NCBI RefSeq assembly: GCF_047496725.1
Contig: NC_132982.1
Location: forward strand, 9,822,501 to 9,886,500
Length of the DNA: 64,000 bases
Reading direction: 5' to 3'
Origin: Anoplolepis gracilipes
Taxonomy: Eukaryota; Arthropoda; Insecta; Hymenoptera; Formicidae
Shown here: positions 50,279-63,687 of the stretch, one piece after another
Layout: every line of letters begins with the position of its first letter
How positions within the stretch are numbered: the first letter of the stretch is position 1
Translations under genes and position numbers: made by a program
The notes under the pieces: model-generated
Databases searched by the model: none
The model's input: the letters and a program-made list of their open reading frames with translations, nothing else
What the model was told of the DNA's origin: nothing

Positions 50279-52289
50279 TTGGAGTAAACCAGAGTAACGT
50301 GGAGCACGCCAAGCATGCCGGAGTAGAACAGCCAAATTCATCGAGGTGCACCGGAATATACGTCGAAATATGCGAATATATCACTCTCTTCCATTCCCCT
50401 CCCTCCTCTCATTGTTTCTCATATGTATAATCGTAGAGTTCGACGCAGCGGCGGTCGAATATCTTTCGGCAAATTCGAGAAAATTAAATCTATATTAATA
50501 ATCCCCGGCGTTTCTTGCGTTTCCGCGGTCCGACGCGAGACCAGGTTTCGGCCAATACGGCACGAACATGGACGGATCTGTTTGCAGTGGGCAGGCTTGT
50601 GTGTTCCCTGGTTAGGCTCGATAATCAGGATGCGGGTAATCAGCTGTCTGCGCAAAGTGCGCGCGAATTGATCTTCCTTCTTCCCTCGGCCGATGGACCC
50701 GACTGCCCAGCATCAGCATCATCCTTTACTCCACATCCGACGGAACAATAACCTTTTCAATTCATTGTCAAATATTATATAATTGTAGTAAATTTATTTT
50801 TCCATCACGCACATCCAACACCTAGTCAGTCGTCTCTCGTCATTATCTTCTCTTTCGATGTGTACCAAATCGTCATTTCTTATCATTTATTATTTTCCAT
50901 AGCGTCGCATCTCCCGCAAAATCCAAAAGGATATTGCGCGCCCCTTTTGCATATGGAATAATAGAAAATTACCCGGAGGGGGGAGGGGGGTGCAAAACGA
51001 TCCGGTAGACTACGACAGCGTAATTCTCATGTGAAAATGGGTATCGGCCGGCATGCCTCCTTCCGAGGCGTATAATTACATTACAGCGTCTATCTGATCG
51101 CCCTGCGGCGGCGTGTGTATCCCATCTGGAGAGAAGCAGGATTTATGCGCGACAAACCAACTCCCCGGGTTTGCACAGTCGGGCCGCGGCGGGGGGGGGG
51201 GAGGGGGAGGGGAAATTTGCGGAAGAAGGTAGAGCGCGTAGTGGAGATCCTGCGGGGGTGCATTGGGTATAATAAATTTTCACTATCGCGAGTTTGCCAA
51301 CTAATCGGCCGCCTTTACCATTTAATTAAGGCTCACCCGCCCGGCTCATCTATTGTCCGTGTCGCGTCAGCTCGGCCTGGCGCGCGTGCTTAATTGCCGG
51401 ACACCCGTTGAAAATCAAGAGAAATCTCTTTCGCCCGAATTTACACCCGACCGCGAGCGACTCGTACCGCCGATTAAATAAAGGCACGAGTAATTACAAT
51501 TGTATAACTCCCTGGTATATAATAGTAGATTATTAATGGCTATTTCATTGTTTTGCATTCTGGATTTTTCCCAGATAATTCGCCTGCATTATCTGACAAC
51601 AAACGTATAACGTTTACTGTCACACAAAAATTAAAACAGCTGCGTCCGCGATATAAAGTTTGATCTCTTTAATCACGAAGCTTTCCAAGAATATGGAATC
51701 ATAAATATACATACTTTCGCAATCCGATATTATCATTTTGCAAGAACAAATATAGAGAATTTGACTTGCCAATTAAAATAACTCTGATTTTCGAGAATTA
51801 ATCCAAAAATTACTAAATTTCGAATAATCTAATAACTTTGCGATTTTTAATTATCTAAAATCCAAAAATAAAAATCTAGAAAACTCTTAAATTTTTAATA
51901 AATCTAAAATTTGCTAAAAAAATTCGAGGATTAAATTCAACGTCAAATACCGGAATAGATATACAAATGCAATAATTCATTAAAAAAGTAATGCCAAACG
52001 GTTTTTATACAAGGCTGAGAAAAAGATAATCTTAAATTATATATTTGTTTCTTGAAAAAATATAGACACTTGACATGTTGAGAAAATATGTAGAAAAAAA
52101 GATGAAGTAAAATATGCAATTAAATTCAAACTCTAAACTTTTCCTTAAAATTTCGTCATCCTATAAAATAATAATCAAATTGCGATACCCCTCGTACGAT
52201 ATTGAAAGAAAAATTTCTCCGTCGGTGGAAAAATATATTTATAGTTGACAGATATTGACAAGACGCGTGTCAAAATCTCATACGTAGGA

Positions 52290-52400
52290 TATCGATAGTC
52301 GATAGCTAAACGATGTATCGCACATGCGCGTGGAATGACAGAATTTTGACATTTAAAAATGGCGAACGCTAGGCTCGCGAAAAAGTTAAGGTTAGAATAG
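52290..52400 (+). promoter_or_regulatory. Housekeeping-type promoter of IleRS with upstream ORF
   Basis: TATCGATA (52290-52297) is the DREF/DRE consensus. ACATGCGCGT (about 52322-52331) resembles an NRF-1 site, common at nuclear genes for mitochondrial proteins. AAAATGGCG (52356-52364) resembles a YY1/Pho site and also starts a 13-codon upstream ORF (52359-52400, starting MANARLAKK) in a good initiation context. No TATA box is present. Motif functions are established for insects and vertebrates in general, not shown here. Confidence 0.5.
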
Positions 52401-52429
52401 GGAAAACAAACATTATTTTCATTTACTCA

Positions 52430-55323
52430 ATGTTCATATTTAACGTGAAAATGGGACAGTTGTTCAAATCTACGAAATTGCAAACTTGTGCAAAACTATG
52501 CTACGCATTATGGTTAAGAGGCATGAAAAGTGCCACGAAACAAAGTTACACGAAAACTGTGCTGTTGCCGCAAACTAATTTTCCGGCACGACTTAGTGGC
52601 AAGAAAAGAGTGGAGATGGATAGCTATTTAATAGAAGTGAGTTTGTTGTCTCTGCATGCAGTTCTGCAATTTTTTTCAATTTAATCTTTGAATTAAAATA
52701 TTTTTACTTCTTTGTAAAAAAAGACAGAAAAAATCTAGTATAGTTTAGTTGTAATCTTGTAAATAATATATAATGTTATTTACATAACTTAATTTTAATT
52801 CAATAATCTACAAATACAATATAAATTTTATATAATTATTAATATTCTATTATATAAATTGATCATATATTTGTTGTAACAATTTTGTATTTTATCAATG
52901 TAGAAATGTGGTTTCTTGGAATTATATAATTGGCAGAGGAAAAATCTTAAAGGGCCAGATTTTATTTTGCACGATGGTCCACCATATGCTAATGGAGAGC
53001 CACACATGGGTCACGCCATTAATAAGGTTGATAAAAAGCTGTATAAAATGCGATAATTTTTCTTTTTTTACTTTATTACTGACAAGACTGATATTTGGAA
53101 TAAGTTAGTTTTTATCGTTTGCTTAGGTCCTTAAGGATATTACACTACGAAATAAAATTATAACAGGTAGAAGAGTGCATTACGTCCCAGGTTGGGATTG
53201 CCATGGTTTACCAATTGAACTAAAAGTACTTGGCGATATAAAGGATGTTAATCCGCTAGAAATTCGTCGAAAAGGTATGTCGGAAAATACAAATACAAAT
53301 TGTCAACACATATTATACTTTCCTAAAATTTCTATGTTTTAGCTAGGAAATATGCGAGTGACGCTATAGCGAAGCAAAGACAAGTTTTTATATCGTGGGG
53401 TATTGTGGCTGACTGGAACGAATCGGGATGTTATTTCACAAATCATATTTCGTATGTAAAGAATCAACTTCAACAGTTTATAAATTTGTACGACAAAGGG
53501 CTCGTGTTCAGGGCTTTTAAACCAGTGCACTGGTCACCATCTTCTAGGTACTTTATAGATTCTGAAATAATTCATAAATCAATTTTGTAGAAAAATTTTT
53601 CTAGTCTCCTTAAATATTTATAAATATTTCTTTTCTCAATATAATTATAGAACAGCATTAGCAGAGTCAGAACTGGAATACAACGAGTCTCACAAAAGCA
53701 AAAGTGTTATTATCCGTATGCAACTTGACGCACTTGCGTTATCTTCGAAATTAAACAACTTGGAGAGCAAACCTCTTTATGCCTTAATCTGGACTACAAC
53801 ACCATGGTCATTGATAGCTAATCAAGCTATAGCTTTCTCCAATAACATTGTATACTGTATTGTGGAGGACAATTTAAAAAATCTATATATCCTTGCGCAA
53901 GAATGCTTAACAAGTATCGAGCAGAAGCTTGGACCGTTAAAATTGATTACAACCATCCAAGGTAACGCGTATTATTTAATTATTTATAGTTTTATGTTTA
54001 TAAACGTATTATAACAAAAAAAAATTTCTTTACAGGACAAGAATTGAGTGAAATCAAATATTTTCATCCCATTACTAAAGAACGTTTACCATTTTTACCT
54101 GGACAACACGTTACAACCGATATCGGTACTGGATTAGTTCATACAGCTCCCGCCCATGGTCCAGAGGACTTTCTTCTTGCAATTGAAAATAACATACCAG
54201 TAGTAAGTCAGTCTCTTTTGCCAATCGCAACATGTGTGATTGAGTTTCGCATTTAGCTTGGTGAAATTTTATTCGAATAACATTTAATTTAAAATTCAAT
54301 TTAATGTTACAGTTATCCTTGATAGATGACGATGGATGTTTCATCAAAGAAACGGGTGATGAATTCGCTGGTTTAGATGTCTTAACCGATGGCGCTAATA
54401 AAATTTTACATCACATTGGCGAAGATGTGTTGCATACCGATACGATTACACACAGCTATCCATATGATTGGCGAACTAAGAAACCTGTAATCATCCGTGC
54501 GAGTCACCAATGGTTCATAGACATAAAATCTATTAAGGAAATTGCAATTGTAAGTCAATCGGATCTTTCTGAAAACAGGGATACATTATTACATATTCAT
54601 CATTTATGTGCTCATATTCCTTTTCTTTTTACGCAAGGACAGCATCGCGAATATAAAAATATATCCGGAACAAAATCATACATCGTACTTGAATGCATTA
54701 TTTGTCCAAATTAAACAACGACCATACTGGTGCATTTCTCGACAACGGTCCTGGGGAACTCCGATACCGATATTGTATAATAAACGAACTGGTGATATAT
54801 ATACAAGCAGGTAACTAATTATCTATACGATCGATAAATTATACTAGAATAGACTTATACATATTGTTCCATGTTTTGTGCAGAAAATGGGTCGAGAGAT
54901 TGTGCAAACTGATGGAACGTTACGGTACCGATTATTGGTGGGAGCTATCGATTGAAAAATTAATCGGTCGTGACCTACGGCAAGAATTGAATAATATAGA
55001 TGAGCTGGAGAGAGGAACGGTATGTAGAGTCAAATTTTTGACTTATTTTCACTAATAGTGTCGAATGTCAGTAATGTATGACTGCAAAATACATGATTAT
55101 ATTTCTTATTAAGGATATCATGGATATTTGGTTGGACAGCGGTCTCTCGTGGTCGGCCGTTTTGCCGGAATATAAAGCGGATTTGTATTTAGAAGGAATG
55201 GATCAATTTCGCGGTTGGTTTCAGTCATCATTACTAACATCTATCGCTCTTCAAGAACGTTCTCCTTACAGGTAGTTTACATAATATAAAAAATTAAGTA
55301 TCCATTTAAAAATCTCACAATGA

Positions 55324-55371
<48 letters not shown>

Positions 55372-56770
55372 TATATTATTTCAAAGCGCGCTGTTTGTGC
55401 ACGGATTCGCTGTGGATGATAAAGCCTTGAAAATGTCGAAATCAGTTGGAAACGTCATAAATCCTGAAGTAATTACTAAAGGTGGAGAAAAAATGAATAA
55501 AGATCCAGCGTATGGCGTTGATACTTTAAGGTCAACTATTCTTCATAAAACTATTTGTTTATAGTCCAAATCTGTGTGTGTGGACATAAATAAGATATTT
55601 AAAATAAATTAACAGATGGTGGGTAGCTAGTCACGGATGTCAACATAGTCAAGTTCCAGTCACGACAACGTTGTTGCGTGAAAGTCACGAATCTACGCAA
55701 AAATTACGTTTGGTCTTACGTTTCCTGTTGGGCGTTTTACATTCCTACAACGACGGAATTACAACCGAACCGGAATATCTTTATCTTGACAAGTATATGT
55801 TGCATGCTCTACATCAATATGACAAAAAGGTAATTGTACGCTTGAAAGTTACTCAAAGATTTTTTTTTAAATCATATAATCTACATATCATCTGATATAT
55901 CTGATTATTTCACAGATTCAAAACTTGTACGACAATTATTTATATCATCATGTGTGTAAATTGATAACGAATTTCTTGACGAATACAGTGTCGCCCGTCT
56001 ACTGTCACTTAACCAAGGATAGACTTTATTGTGACGAAATGGGATCCCCGACGCGTCTGGCTGCGATGGAAGTAACGTCTGAGATTTTGACTGTACTCGC
56101 AAGATCTATCGCGCCAATTGTTCCGCATTTAGCGGAAGAAGTATGGCTTTATCATCCTGAAAATTTGGGTAAGTAATTTAACGAGAAAATACGTGTTTTT
56201 CCACATATTTTTATCATGTACGTATCATTTACACAGCATCGGTGCCATTGTATCATACTGAATATAAAGTACCGGAAACTTGGCATCAACCGGAAATCGC
56301 TAAACACGTAGAGAGAGCATTAAACTTGAGAAGCAAAGTCAATACATTGGCTGATCGTAACACGTGGGAATTGTCAGGTACCATAACAGCTACAACGACC
56401 GACTATGAATCCTTTTCGGTAAGATTTACTCTATTTTTTTTTTTTGTAAATTTCTCATGCGATAATTTTTTATTCTGAATAGTGATAATAAACATAATTA
56501 TTCTCTCTCTCTCTCTCTCTCTTCCTCTATTCACAGATACTTCAGAAAGATCGAGAATCGTCCACGTCGGAATTTTGCGACATTTTACAACTCTCGTTAA
56601 TTACGTTGTTAGAATCGCCGATGGCAAACGAAACGCAGATTGAATTACATAATACAGAGAAAATACTTTGCCAAAGGTGTAGAAGGCATCCCGAGTCGGA
56701 TAAAAACGGCCTTTGCGGCCGTTGCATTAAGGTACTTGATATGGCGAATGTATCGTCGATATCTGTATAA
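52430..56770 (+). CDS. IARS2: Mitochondrial isoleucyl-tRNA synthetase, 963 aa, 15 exons
   Basis: Exons are 52430-52636, 52904-53026, 53127-53274, 53343-53547, 53651-53961, 54036-54202, 54313-54549, 54638-54810, 54884-55019, 55114-55271, 55387-55530, 55616-55829, 55916-56168, 56237-56418 and 56537-56770; phases close to 964 codons. It charges mitochondrial tRNA-Ile with isoleucine (class I synthetase). Visible marks: a basic, acid-poor N terminus likely to be a mitochondrial presequence; DGPPYANGEPHMGH with the HIGH-type motif as HMGH (103-106); the editing (CP1) region with WTTTPWSL and GTGLVHTAPAHGPED; DIWLDSGLSWSAV; KMSKS (637-641); and a C-terminal zinc finger with cysteines at about 931, 934, 946 and 949. 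The M at 52451 (AAAATGGGA) has better initiation context than the first ATG at 52430; either keeps the presequence. Confidence 0.96.
55325..55368. repeat. (TA)n microsatellite in IleRS intron 10
   Basis: About 44 bp of TA repeats ending 19 bp before the acceptor of exon 11. Confidence 0.9.
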
Positions 56771-56817
56771 GTGCAACACAGAATTGTTTCTTATCAATCT
56801 ATCAATTTTTTTTTGTT

Positions 56818-56830
56818 AAATAAATAAATA
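56818..56830 (+). terminator. Poly(A) signal of IleRS
   Basis: Overlapping AATAAA hexamers (aaataaataaata) 50-60 bp after the stop codon. Confidence 0.65.
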
Positions 56831-56912
56831 TATAAAAAAAGGGGCATTTTCGAAAATTAAATTATTTTTAATAGATTTAAAAAATAAGACATGATGACAT
56901 ATTACCTACATC

Positions 56913-56943
56913 CTTTTACAGTCGATACACTCGATTGTAAAAG
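56913..56943. repeat. Hairpin between the convergent IleRS and GCP6 genes
   Basis: CTTTTACAGTCGA, a five-base loop (TACAC), then TCGATTGTAAAAG: a 13-bp stem with one mismatch (G-U pairable in one transcript). It lies in the 203-bp spacer between the two stop codons. Confidence 0.6.
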
Positions 56944-56973
56944 AAGATACGAGTAAAAACGGAATTTTATGTA

Positions 56974-59900
56974 CTATTGTTGTTTTGTCGTTAAATCATA
57001 CATATGATTTATATTTAAAGCGTTGAGAAAATGCGTCAGGTGCGGCTGATATCCACTGGTGGAAAATTTATGCGCGACATATGCCATATATGCCCGCCAT
57101 TCGCAGAACGATCGATACATCTGCTCCAAACTTTTGAAATTCGGATGGATATATCGGCCTGTATTATCACTATCGAGCCTCCAAGTTTGCGATCTTAGGC
57201 GATTGTGAAATTTTAGTATAATCTTAAAGATATGCATTAAACACACGCGCATCTTTTCTCCGCGCGTGTGGAGCATACATCTGAAATTAATATGTATTTA
57301 GTTTCACTTTTATTTCACTATCAATCACTGAGAATAATTACCTTGAAAGTATTTTTTTAATGTAATTCATATGTGAGAGATAGATTTGATCTATCGTTCG
57401 AGCGTTCTGTAAATCCTTTTCAAACTCGCTCCAACTTGCGTGCAACACGCTGCACGTTAAATAATTGTGAAGAGCATTTGTGAATTGGGTCATGGAGTGT
57501 CTGTACAACTGCAACTGTGCACCCGCCAACAAACGACATCGATGAGAAAATTATTTCTTAATATTTCCTTTACATTTAGTAACAATTAATTATAATGATT
57601 TACCTTGTGATATTGCTCCGAGTTGACTGCGTCACGTTCTACCTTCATTATATTAAAGTCCTCCTGCAATACCCACGACATTCTACCAGTCGTTATTAGG
57701 AATTTAAACACTTTGCTATATTGCAACATCATCGTGTCGTCCAAGATAATATTCAATGGCCATGCTACTTTATAGTTTAGGCAAAGACATTCCAAAACAT
57801 TTGGATCTGAGATCTGCGATAAAAACATTATTAGACAAATATTATCATATAATGGCAATTAAAAACTATCTCTCAAAAAGTTATACGTACATATAATTGG
57901 CACGGTTTGTCGACAGCGGACAGGCTTAAAAGTTCGGAATTGGCATAATTATTACTGAACGAGTTCATTAGTGCCTTTTCCAAGAGATTCGTGAGAGTGG
58001 CAGAATTAAATAGCTCGATCGGCTCGGATATTGTGTAAAGACGGGAATAAAGCGAATCCGTTAGACTCTTTGCGAATTCGCCGTTCAACAGAAAAAAGTA
58101 ACTGCGTAGACTGTGCAAATGCGAAAGCATTTTGCAGTCGTTTACCAAATATTTGATAATTGCGTTGTTAACCAATCGAGTTTGTATTTGCAGAGGAATG
58201 ATGATGGATTTTTCTAAATATACATGGAGCGAGGTATGATCGATCATCTCAACATCGGCTATGGTCAAAGATGACGATGAAACGGACGATGATTTAACGT
58301 CGGAACCAATAAAGCCAAACAAATTCGGCAATTTAAAATTACCACTCATCGGAGATTCAAAGTATGTCTCCTCTATCATGATTGATTTTGGCATGTCGGA
58401 TAAAGATGATTCCTGACCGGCGTTTAGAGCAAATATATCATCGCTATTTGGTATCTGCGACAGAGGAGTGTGGGTCGATAACGTGGTGAAATTATCAGTC
58501 GTACATGACATTGGCGTATCTGTATTATTTTGCCGTTGAATATTATTCAATATCGGATCTTGTTCTTTGACATTCGCATCATTAATCTTATTTGAACACT
58601 CTTCGTTATTCATAGGTCCGTTCGCAATCCTCATTACCTCTTCCGGTAATTTGATATTGAATGTTGGAGAAGCATTATTATTCACAATTTCCGTATTATC
58701 TAAACTTTGATTGTTAGCGGCCTCGTTATTGTCGTTTGTACAATTAACGTTACCTTGTTTATCTGTGAGTATCGTACTGAGCTCATTATTATTCGGAGTC
58801 ATACCGTATTCTTCTAACAAGACTTTAAGTTTGTTGGTTTGTGCCACAGTCATATTATCAATCTTTTCGATAACTAAGGATTTAGGCCTATTGATAGCAC
58901 CAACTAATTTCTTGGTAATTTCGTCGCTTTCCAAGATATTATCTAAACGAGTATCGACTGTGGCCATTTGTTTATCGTTGTTTATAATTGTACGAATATT
59001 TTTCATCGCCTCGTCGCGTAGAAAATCTTGTAGATTGCTCCTCTCGTTATTCTTCTTGTAAATATAGTTTAACGGTAAAGATTCTTGTGGTAAACGTACA
59101 TTCTGTGTGTCCACTGTCGTGAGAGAATCCTTACTTGTAATTTTCTCGTCCGATAAAATTTCCTTATCGGTATTGCTAGATGAGATGTCGGAGCTCACAC
59201 TTTTGGCGATTGATAAATCTTCTGTAGTATCGTTCCGATTAGAAACATCTATTGTCCCTACGTTCAATACTTCATTTTCTGAAAAGTTGCTATTTTCATC
59301 TTGACTAGATACAACTTCCATTTCGGATGTAGACACGTCCGTGCTGGGTGAAATGGGAATATTTTTATTTTGTTCGTCAATATTGATTATATTTTCATCC
59401 AAACTTGGTGTGACGACACTTTCCAACATTTCGTTGTCGGACTTTTTTATAGACTTTAAATGTTTTACGCGTTTTTCGAAATGACTCATTCTCATCCTAC
59501 GCCAATTCGATCGTACGCGATTGCTCTCTACGTCAGTGGTTAATTTATCATAGTAATTTATAAGATGCTCTCTGTAACACGATTAAAGTAACAATTATTT
59601 TTAATTCAAATTTATAGATATCATTTTCATGCAAACTTTGTTGACGCTTACCGCTCGGCCTGTTGCTGCTCTTGTATTTCTTCCTGCTCTCGATCGAGTT
59701 TTTCAAGCAACAATTTGTCAGCCAACATTTCAATTTCCTTCTGCTTTTCTTTAAACAACGCACTCTCTTCTGCTTGGTGTTTCAATTCTTGCAACAATTC
59801 TCGTTTACGTTGCGCTTCCTTCACGAGAAATTCTTGGCGTTGTTCTAAAGAGAATATTGCAAAAAATTGTTAAATATATGCAACTTGAATTTAAAATGTA

Positions 59901-62860
59901 TATGATAAAAACTAAAAATTGAATAAAAATATTACTATTCAGCCGCGATAACGTTTCCTGTTGCGCGCGTATCACCAATTCAGCCGTTTCCCTCTCGGCT
60001 TTCTTTTCATCTCGAATCGCGGATAATAGAGATACAATTGGTCCCAATGCCGCTTCACTTTCACGTTTATATTCTTGACATTTTACCATTTGTTCTCGCA
60101 GCATGGACACGCTCAAGCAGACCCTTACTTCCGGTGGAGAATTGAAAGATACACTGCATACAGGATTCTAAAGTAAAATAGATACGGATGTAGACAAGTT
60201 TTTTTATATATGTTTACGATTGAAAAAAATAATAAGCTTTGATATAATGAAAAAGCTGATAACTGACCTTTGGGTTACAAATTTTTAAAAGTCGCAACGT
60301 CTTCCCGCATTGCAATATCGAGTCTGATAGTTCGGATAAGAAACCAGGTACTGATTCGGTGTCGATTGCGAAACTGTCCGTCCAAAATTTACGCCCTCTT
60401 TTTCGCAGATTATGAGATTGAGGCTGAATCATAAATTCTCCGTAAACATCGTCGCATGTCCCTTCAAATAACCAATTTTGCAGCAATCTATAAAAAGTTT
60501 GACGCAACGTTATTTTTGACTTTTTGGGAAGAATAAAAAAAAATCAATACATTATCTTATATTACCGAAAGTAGACTTCGCAGCACGACTTTAATATAGA
60601 GTAAAACACCAATGCAACCTTTGGATTAGTGATTTTGGTCACTTCTTTATAAATGTGCGTTAAAATTCCGCTGCCCAAGGTGCATTGACTGTGATTGCAA
60701 CAATCGCACAGTCTTGCAACTTCAACAATTAAATGCGCCAGTGGACGAATCTTTTTCAACAGGCTTAACAATCCGTCAAATTCGTATCGGTTAAGAATTC
60801 CTTGCAACGCCGACCGATAATATAAGAGCAACTCTTTGACATTAGCACACATTGCCTGTGTCAATTATACATTTAGTGTGTAATTAAAACAAGTTATAAT
60901 ATAAGAGAGAAAAAAATATATGTACTTTGAATATAAGACCGTCTTGTCGTAACTTGCCCGTTTGTGGATCAGGCGTGACAAGAAGCAATAGGGATTTGAA
61001 ACTGTTACCCCAACAAATCACTTCTTGGCACGTCATCTTCAATGTATCCGAACTTATACCATGCACGCTAATATTTTCCTCCAATGTAAATCCTATCTGA
61101 AATATGAATATAATATTATTATAAAATATGAAAAATATTACACACTAGACAAATAATTGCATTAACAAAATTAATTGCATCCGTACCACAGTATTATATT
61201 TAAAAGAATCTGAATCTATGCCAAATAATAACAATTTAACATCCGATAAGAATTTTTTGGAAGAAATTTCTTGCATCAAGGATATGGAATGCATCACCTA
61301 TAACATAAAAACACAAAAACAAATTTTTATAAAATTCATTTATAAAAGTATTGCTATATTTACCTTCTTTGGTAGCAGTGATAAAATACTTGTTTGTCTT
61401 ATCCTCGCTAAATGTAGCATTGTCTCTGGCAAATCAGTGACAAATAGTAATTGTTTGGAAGACTCTAAAGCTCCAAAAGATTCCCAGGTTCGTAATTTTG
61501 AGATATGATCATTGGAAACGTGTACATCTTTCCATATTTGATTAATATTTTTAACATGTTTAGATCCATCCATAAAATTACAATTGGAATTATCCGACAC
61601 ACGCGTAACACGCAAAGCATTTTCATTTTGATAATCTACAGGTTTTGTCCATTCATAAGGTAAAGTTACATTTGATATAAATCTTTGTGTAGACGAATAT
61701 AGCATATTTGTTTGTTCAACCTGATAAAAAAAGCAGTAATTCATGTATAAAGAAATTTGTGTATCAAAAAATATATATAAAAGGTAATATTACACACACA
61801 CACACATACAGTCTTACCATAATGCTTGTTGAAAAGGGAGTAAATGTGTCAAGTTGTCTCGCTGTACTCTCAGTGCAGCTCGATATGCAAGGATTCATTT
61901 CAATAGCATTATTATATCTAAAATTATTACATCCATATAGAAAAGTCCTAACAAATATGTATAAGAAATATGTCATACCTAATTGTTTCGAATCCTAATA
62001 CCGTTTTTGATATATGCTGATTTTCAAAGGACACTCTACTAACAAAATTAGCCAATGTATGTCTGTCTTCCCTAGTAGAAGTCTTACGAATCCCCAACAT
62101 AGCCTCAAACTTCTCCGGCAAAATAAAAGATTCTATGGGATATGTTTGAAACATTGGTACGCCATTTGTGAATGTAACATCTTCAGGTAAGCAGGGATTG
62201 GTTTTACCATAGTGAAATACATCCTACATAAAGAATACAAAGTTACATTTGTGTTAGGTTTAATAAATGTTGAAGATTCCAGTAAATTGATAATTAATTG
62301 AATAATTGACGATAAAACAAGTACCAGGATAGTGCCTGTGACAGTTTGAAAATTTTTCAGCTCTATCAACAATTTTAAAATTGGCTGAATCCCAGTTTCT
62401 ACATTAACCGTGTTACTGTACAATTCATTTACTAAGTTTTCCAACTTTTCCGCTTCCGACATGCGTCTGAAAGACAGTTTGAGCACAAAGGCATATTTCA
62501 ATATCTCCACCAAGGGATCAGTTTCAGAATTTGTTACATTCTCTGCAATGATAAAGCGCTATCAATTGTAAGAACATCTATGTTTTTATCACATCGCATA
62601 ATATAAAGTATATCACGAGAAATATACAAGTAATAATAATAATAATAAATAAAATATGTACCTCGGCTCTCTTCGTATACTTTCTTACTCTTGTTTAATA
62701 ATATTTCATAAACCCTTGAACGCAGCCTCTTCACCGTCTTAAAATCATTCTTCGGTGGTGTATAGGAGTTTCCATTCTCGAAACGATTCTTTCGCAACGT
62801 ATGCTCGACCAATTGTGTTACGAGACCATAAATATTAGCGTCCTTCCGTTCTAGATCCAT
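56974..62860 (-). CDS. TUBGCP6: Gamma-tubulin complex component 6 (GCP6/Grip163-like), 1568 aa, 15 exons
   Basis: Exons from 5' to 3' are 62662-62860, 62325-62542, 61979-62223, 61818-61917, 61364-61720, 61187-61297, 60926-61096, 60566-60855, 60268-60487, 59936-60167, 59652-59844, 57891-59571, 57604-57813, 57342-57514 and 56974-57280; phases close to 1569 codons. GCP6 is a subunit of the gamma-tubulin ring complex, which nucleates microtubules at centrosomes. The N-terminal half carries the GRIP1-type Spc97/Spc98 region (for example EMNPCISSC, ICWGNSFKSLLLLVTPDPQTG). Residues about 700-780 are a charged coiled coil (KEAQRKRELLQELKHQAEE). About 790-1220 is a long Asn/Ser/acidic insert, the feature that separates GCP6 from GCP2-5. 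The C-terminal gamma-tubulin-binding domain starts near 1226 (YLEKSIIIPLQIQTRLVNNA, YFFLLNGEFAKSLTDSLYSR, GRMSWVLQEDF). Assignment rests on the C-terminal domain plus the insert architecture. Confidence 0.9.
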
Positions 62861-63379
62861 GATCGAAATACTCCTTCAAGCGATTATTAATTAATTGTTG
62901 CGAAGAATCGCGGGAAACGATGATTGTTTTCATAGTGCCATATGTAGTCGGCCATAACTCGAGCAAGCCCCCTATTCTTAATGTTGTTTGAGAATACGGA
63001 ATAGTTGTGAATAGAGAGAGGTTCAATTTAGAGGAGCTCGACTAAATTTATAATTGAGAGATTAGAAAAACATACATACATATACATACATTGAATTTGT
63101 TTTTCTCGTTCCCGCACTGGACACTGAACTCGACAACTAGTGTTATAGCCAGTTCAGGCTAGTGTCTAGTGTGCAGAAATAAATTTAAAAAAAAAGAAAA
63201 AAAAAAAAAAAAACAAATCCATTGATTTAACTTCAATCATTGAAGTTCAATGTGAGCTCAATTTTCCAATGTGAACTTTGATATTTCGATGAATAGCCTT
63301 TTATTGTCGCGAGATACGCCACAGCGTATCTAAATAAGAATATATTATAATTGTCATTTTAATCATTAAAGAGCGCAAC

Positions 63380-63445
<66 letters not shown>

Positions 63446-63641
63446 ATGAAAAATTATAGGAGGTATATATAAGAAAAACACGTGCGATAGAATGAAGAGA
63501 TTTATAATATAGTATTAATTTTATTGCGATATTATACATATGCACACATACATGCGTATGACACCGAACTGAAATGTGTGCTGCAACACGCACGTGTCTG
63601 TAACATATTGATCTCTTTCGCGACATGTCATATTCATATAT

Positions 63642-63687
<46 letters not shown>

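Larger units (their letters stand above)
44069..52289. other. 8.2-kb gene-poor spacer upstream of the CUB gene and of IleRS
   Basis: The CUB gene (minus) and IleRS (plus) diverge, so this contains both promoters. It holds (GA)n at 45798-45831, 46400-46423, 47210-47257, 47768-47812 and 50213-50276; (CT)n at 46704-46737; a GGGA tandem at 47297-47337; G-rich runs at 48020-48062, 50979-50998 and 51187-51214; and poly-A at 48471-48502. Longer frames (45727-46353, 46361-47074, 47279-47725) are driven by these repeats. Non-coding 5' exons of the CUB gene may lie here but I could not identify any. Confidence 0.55.
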
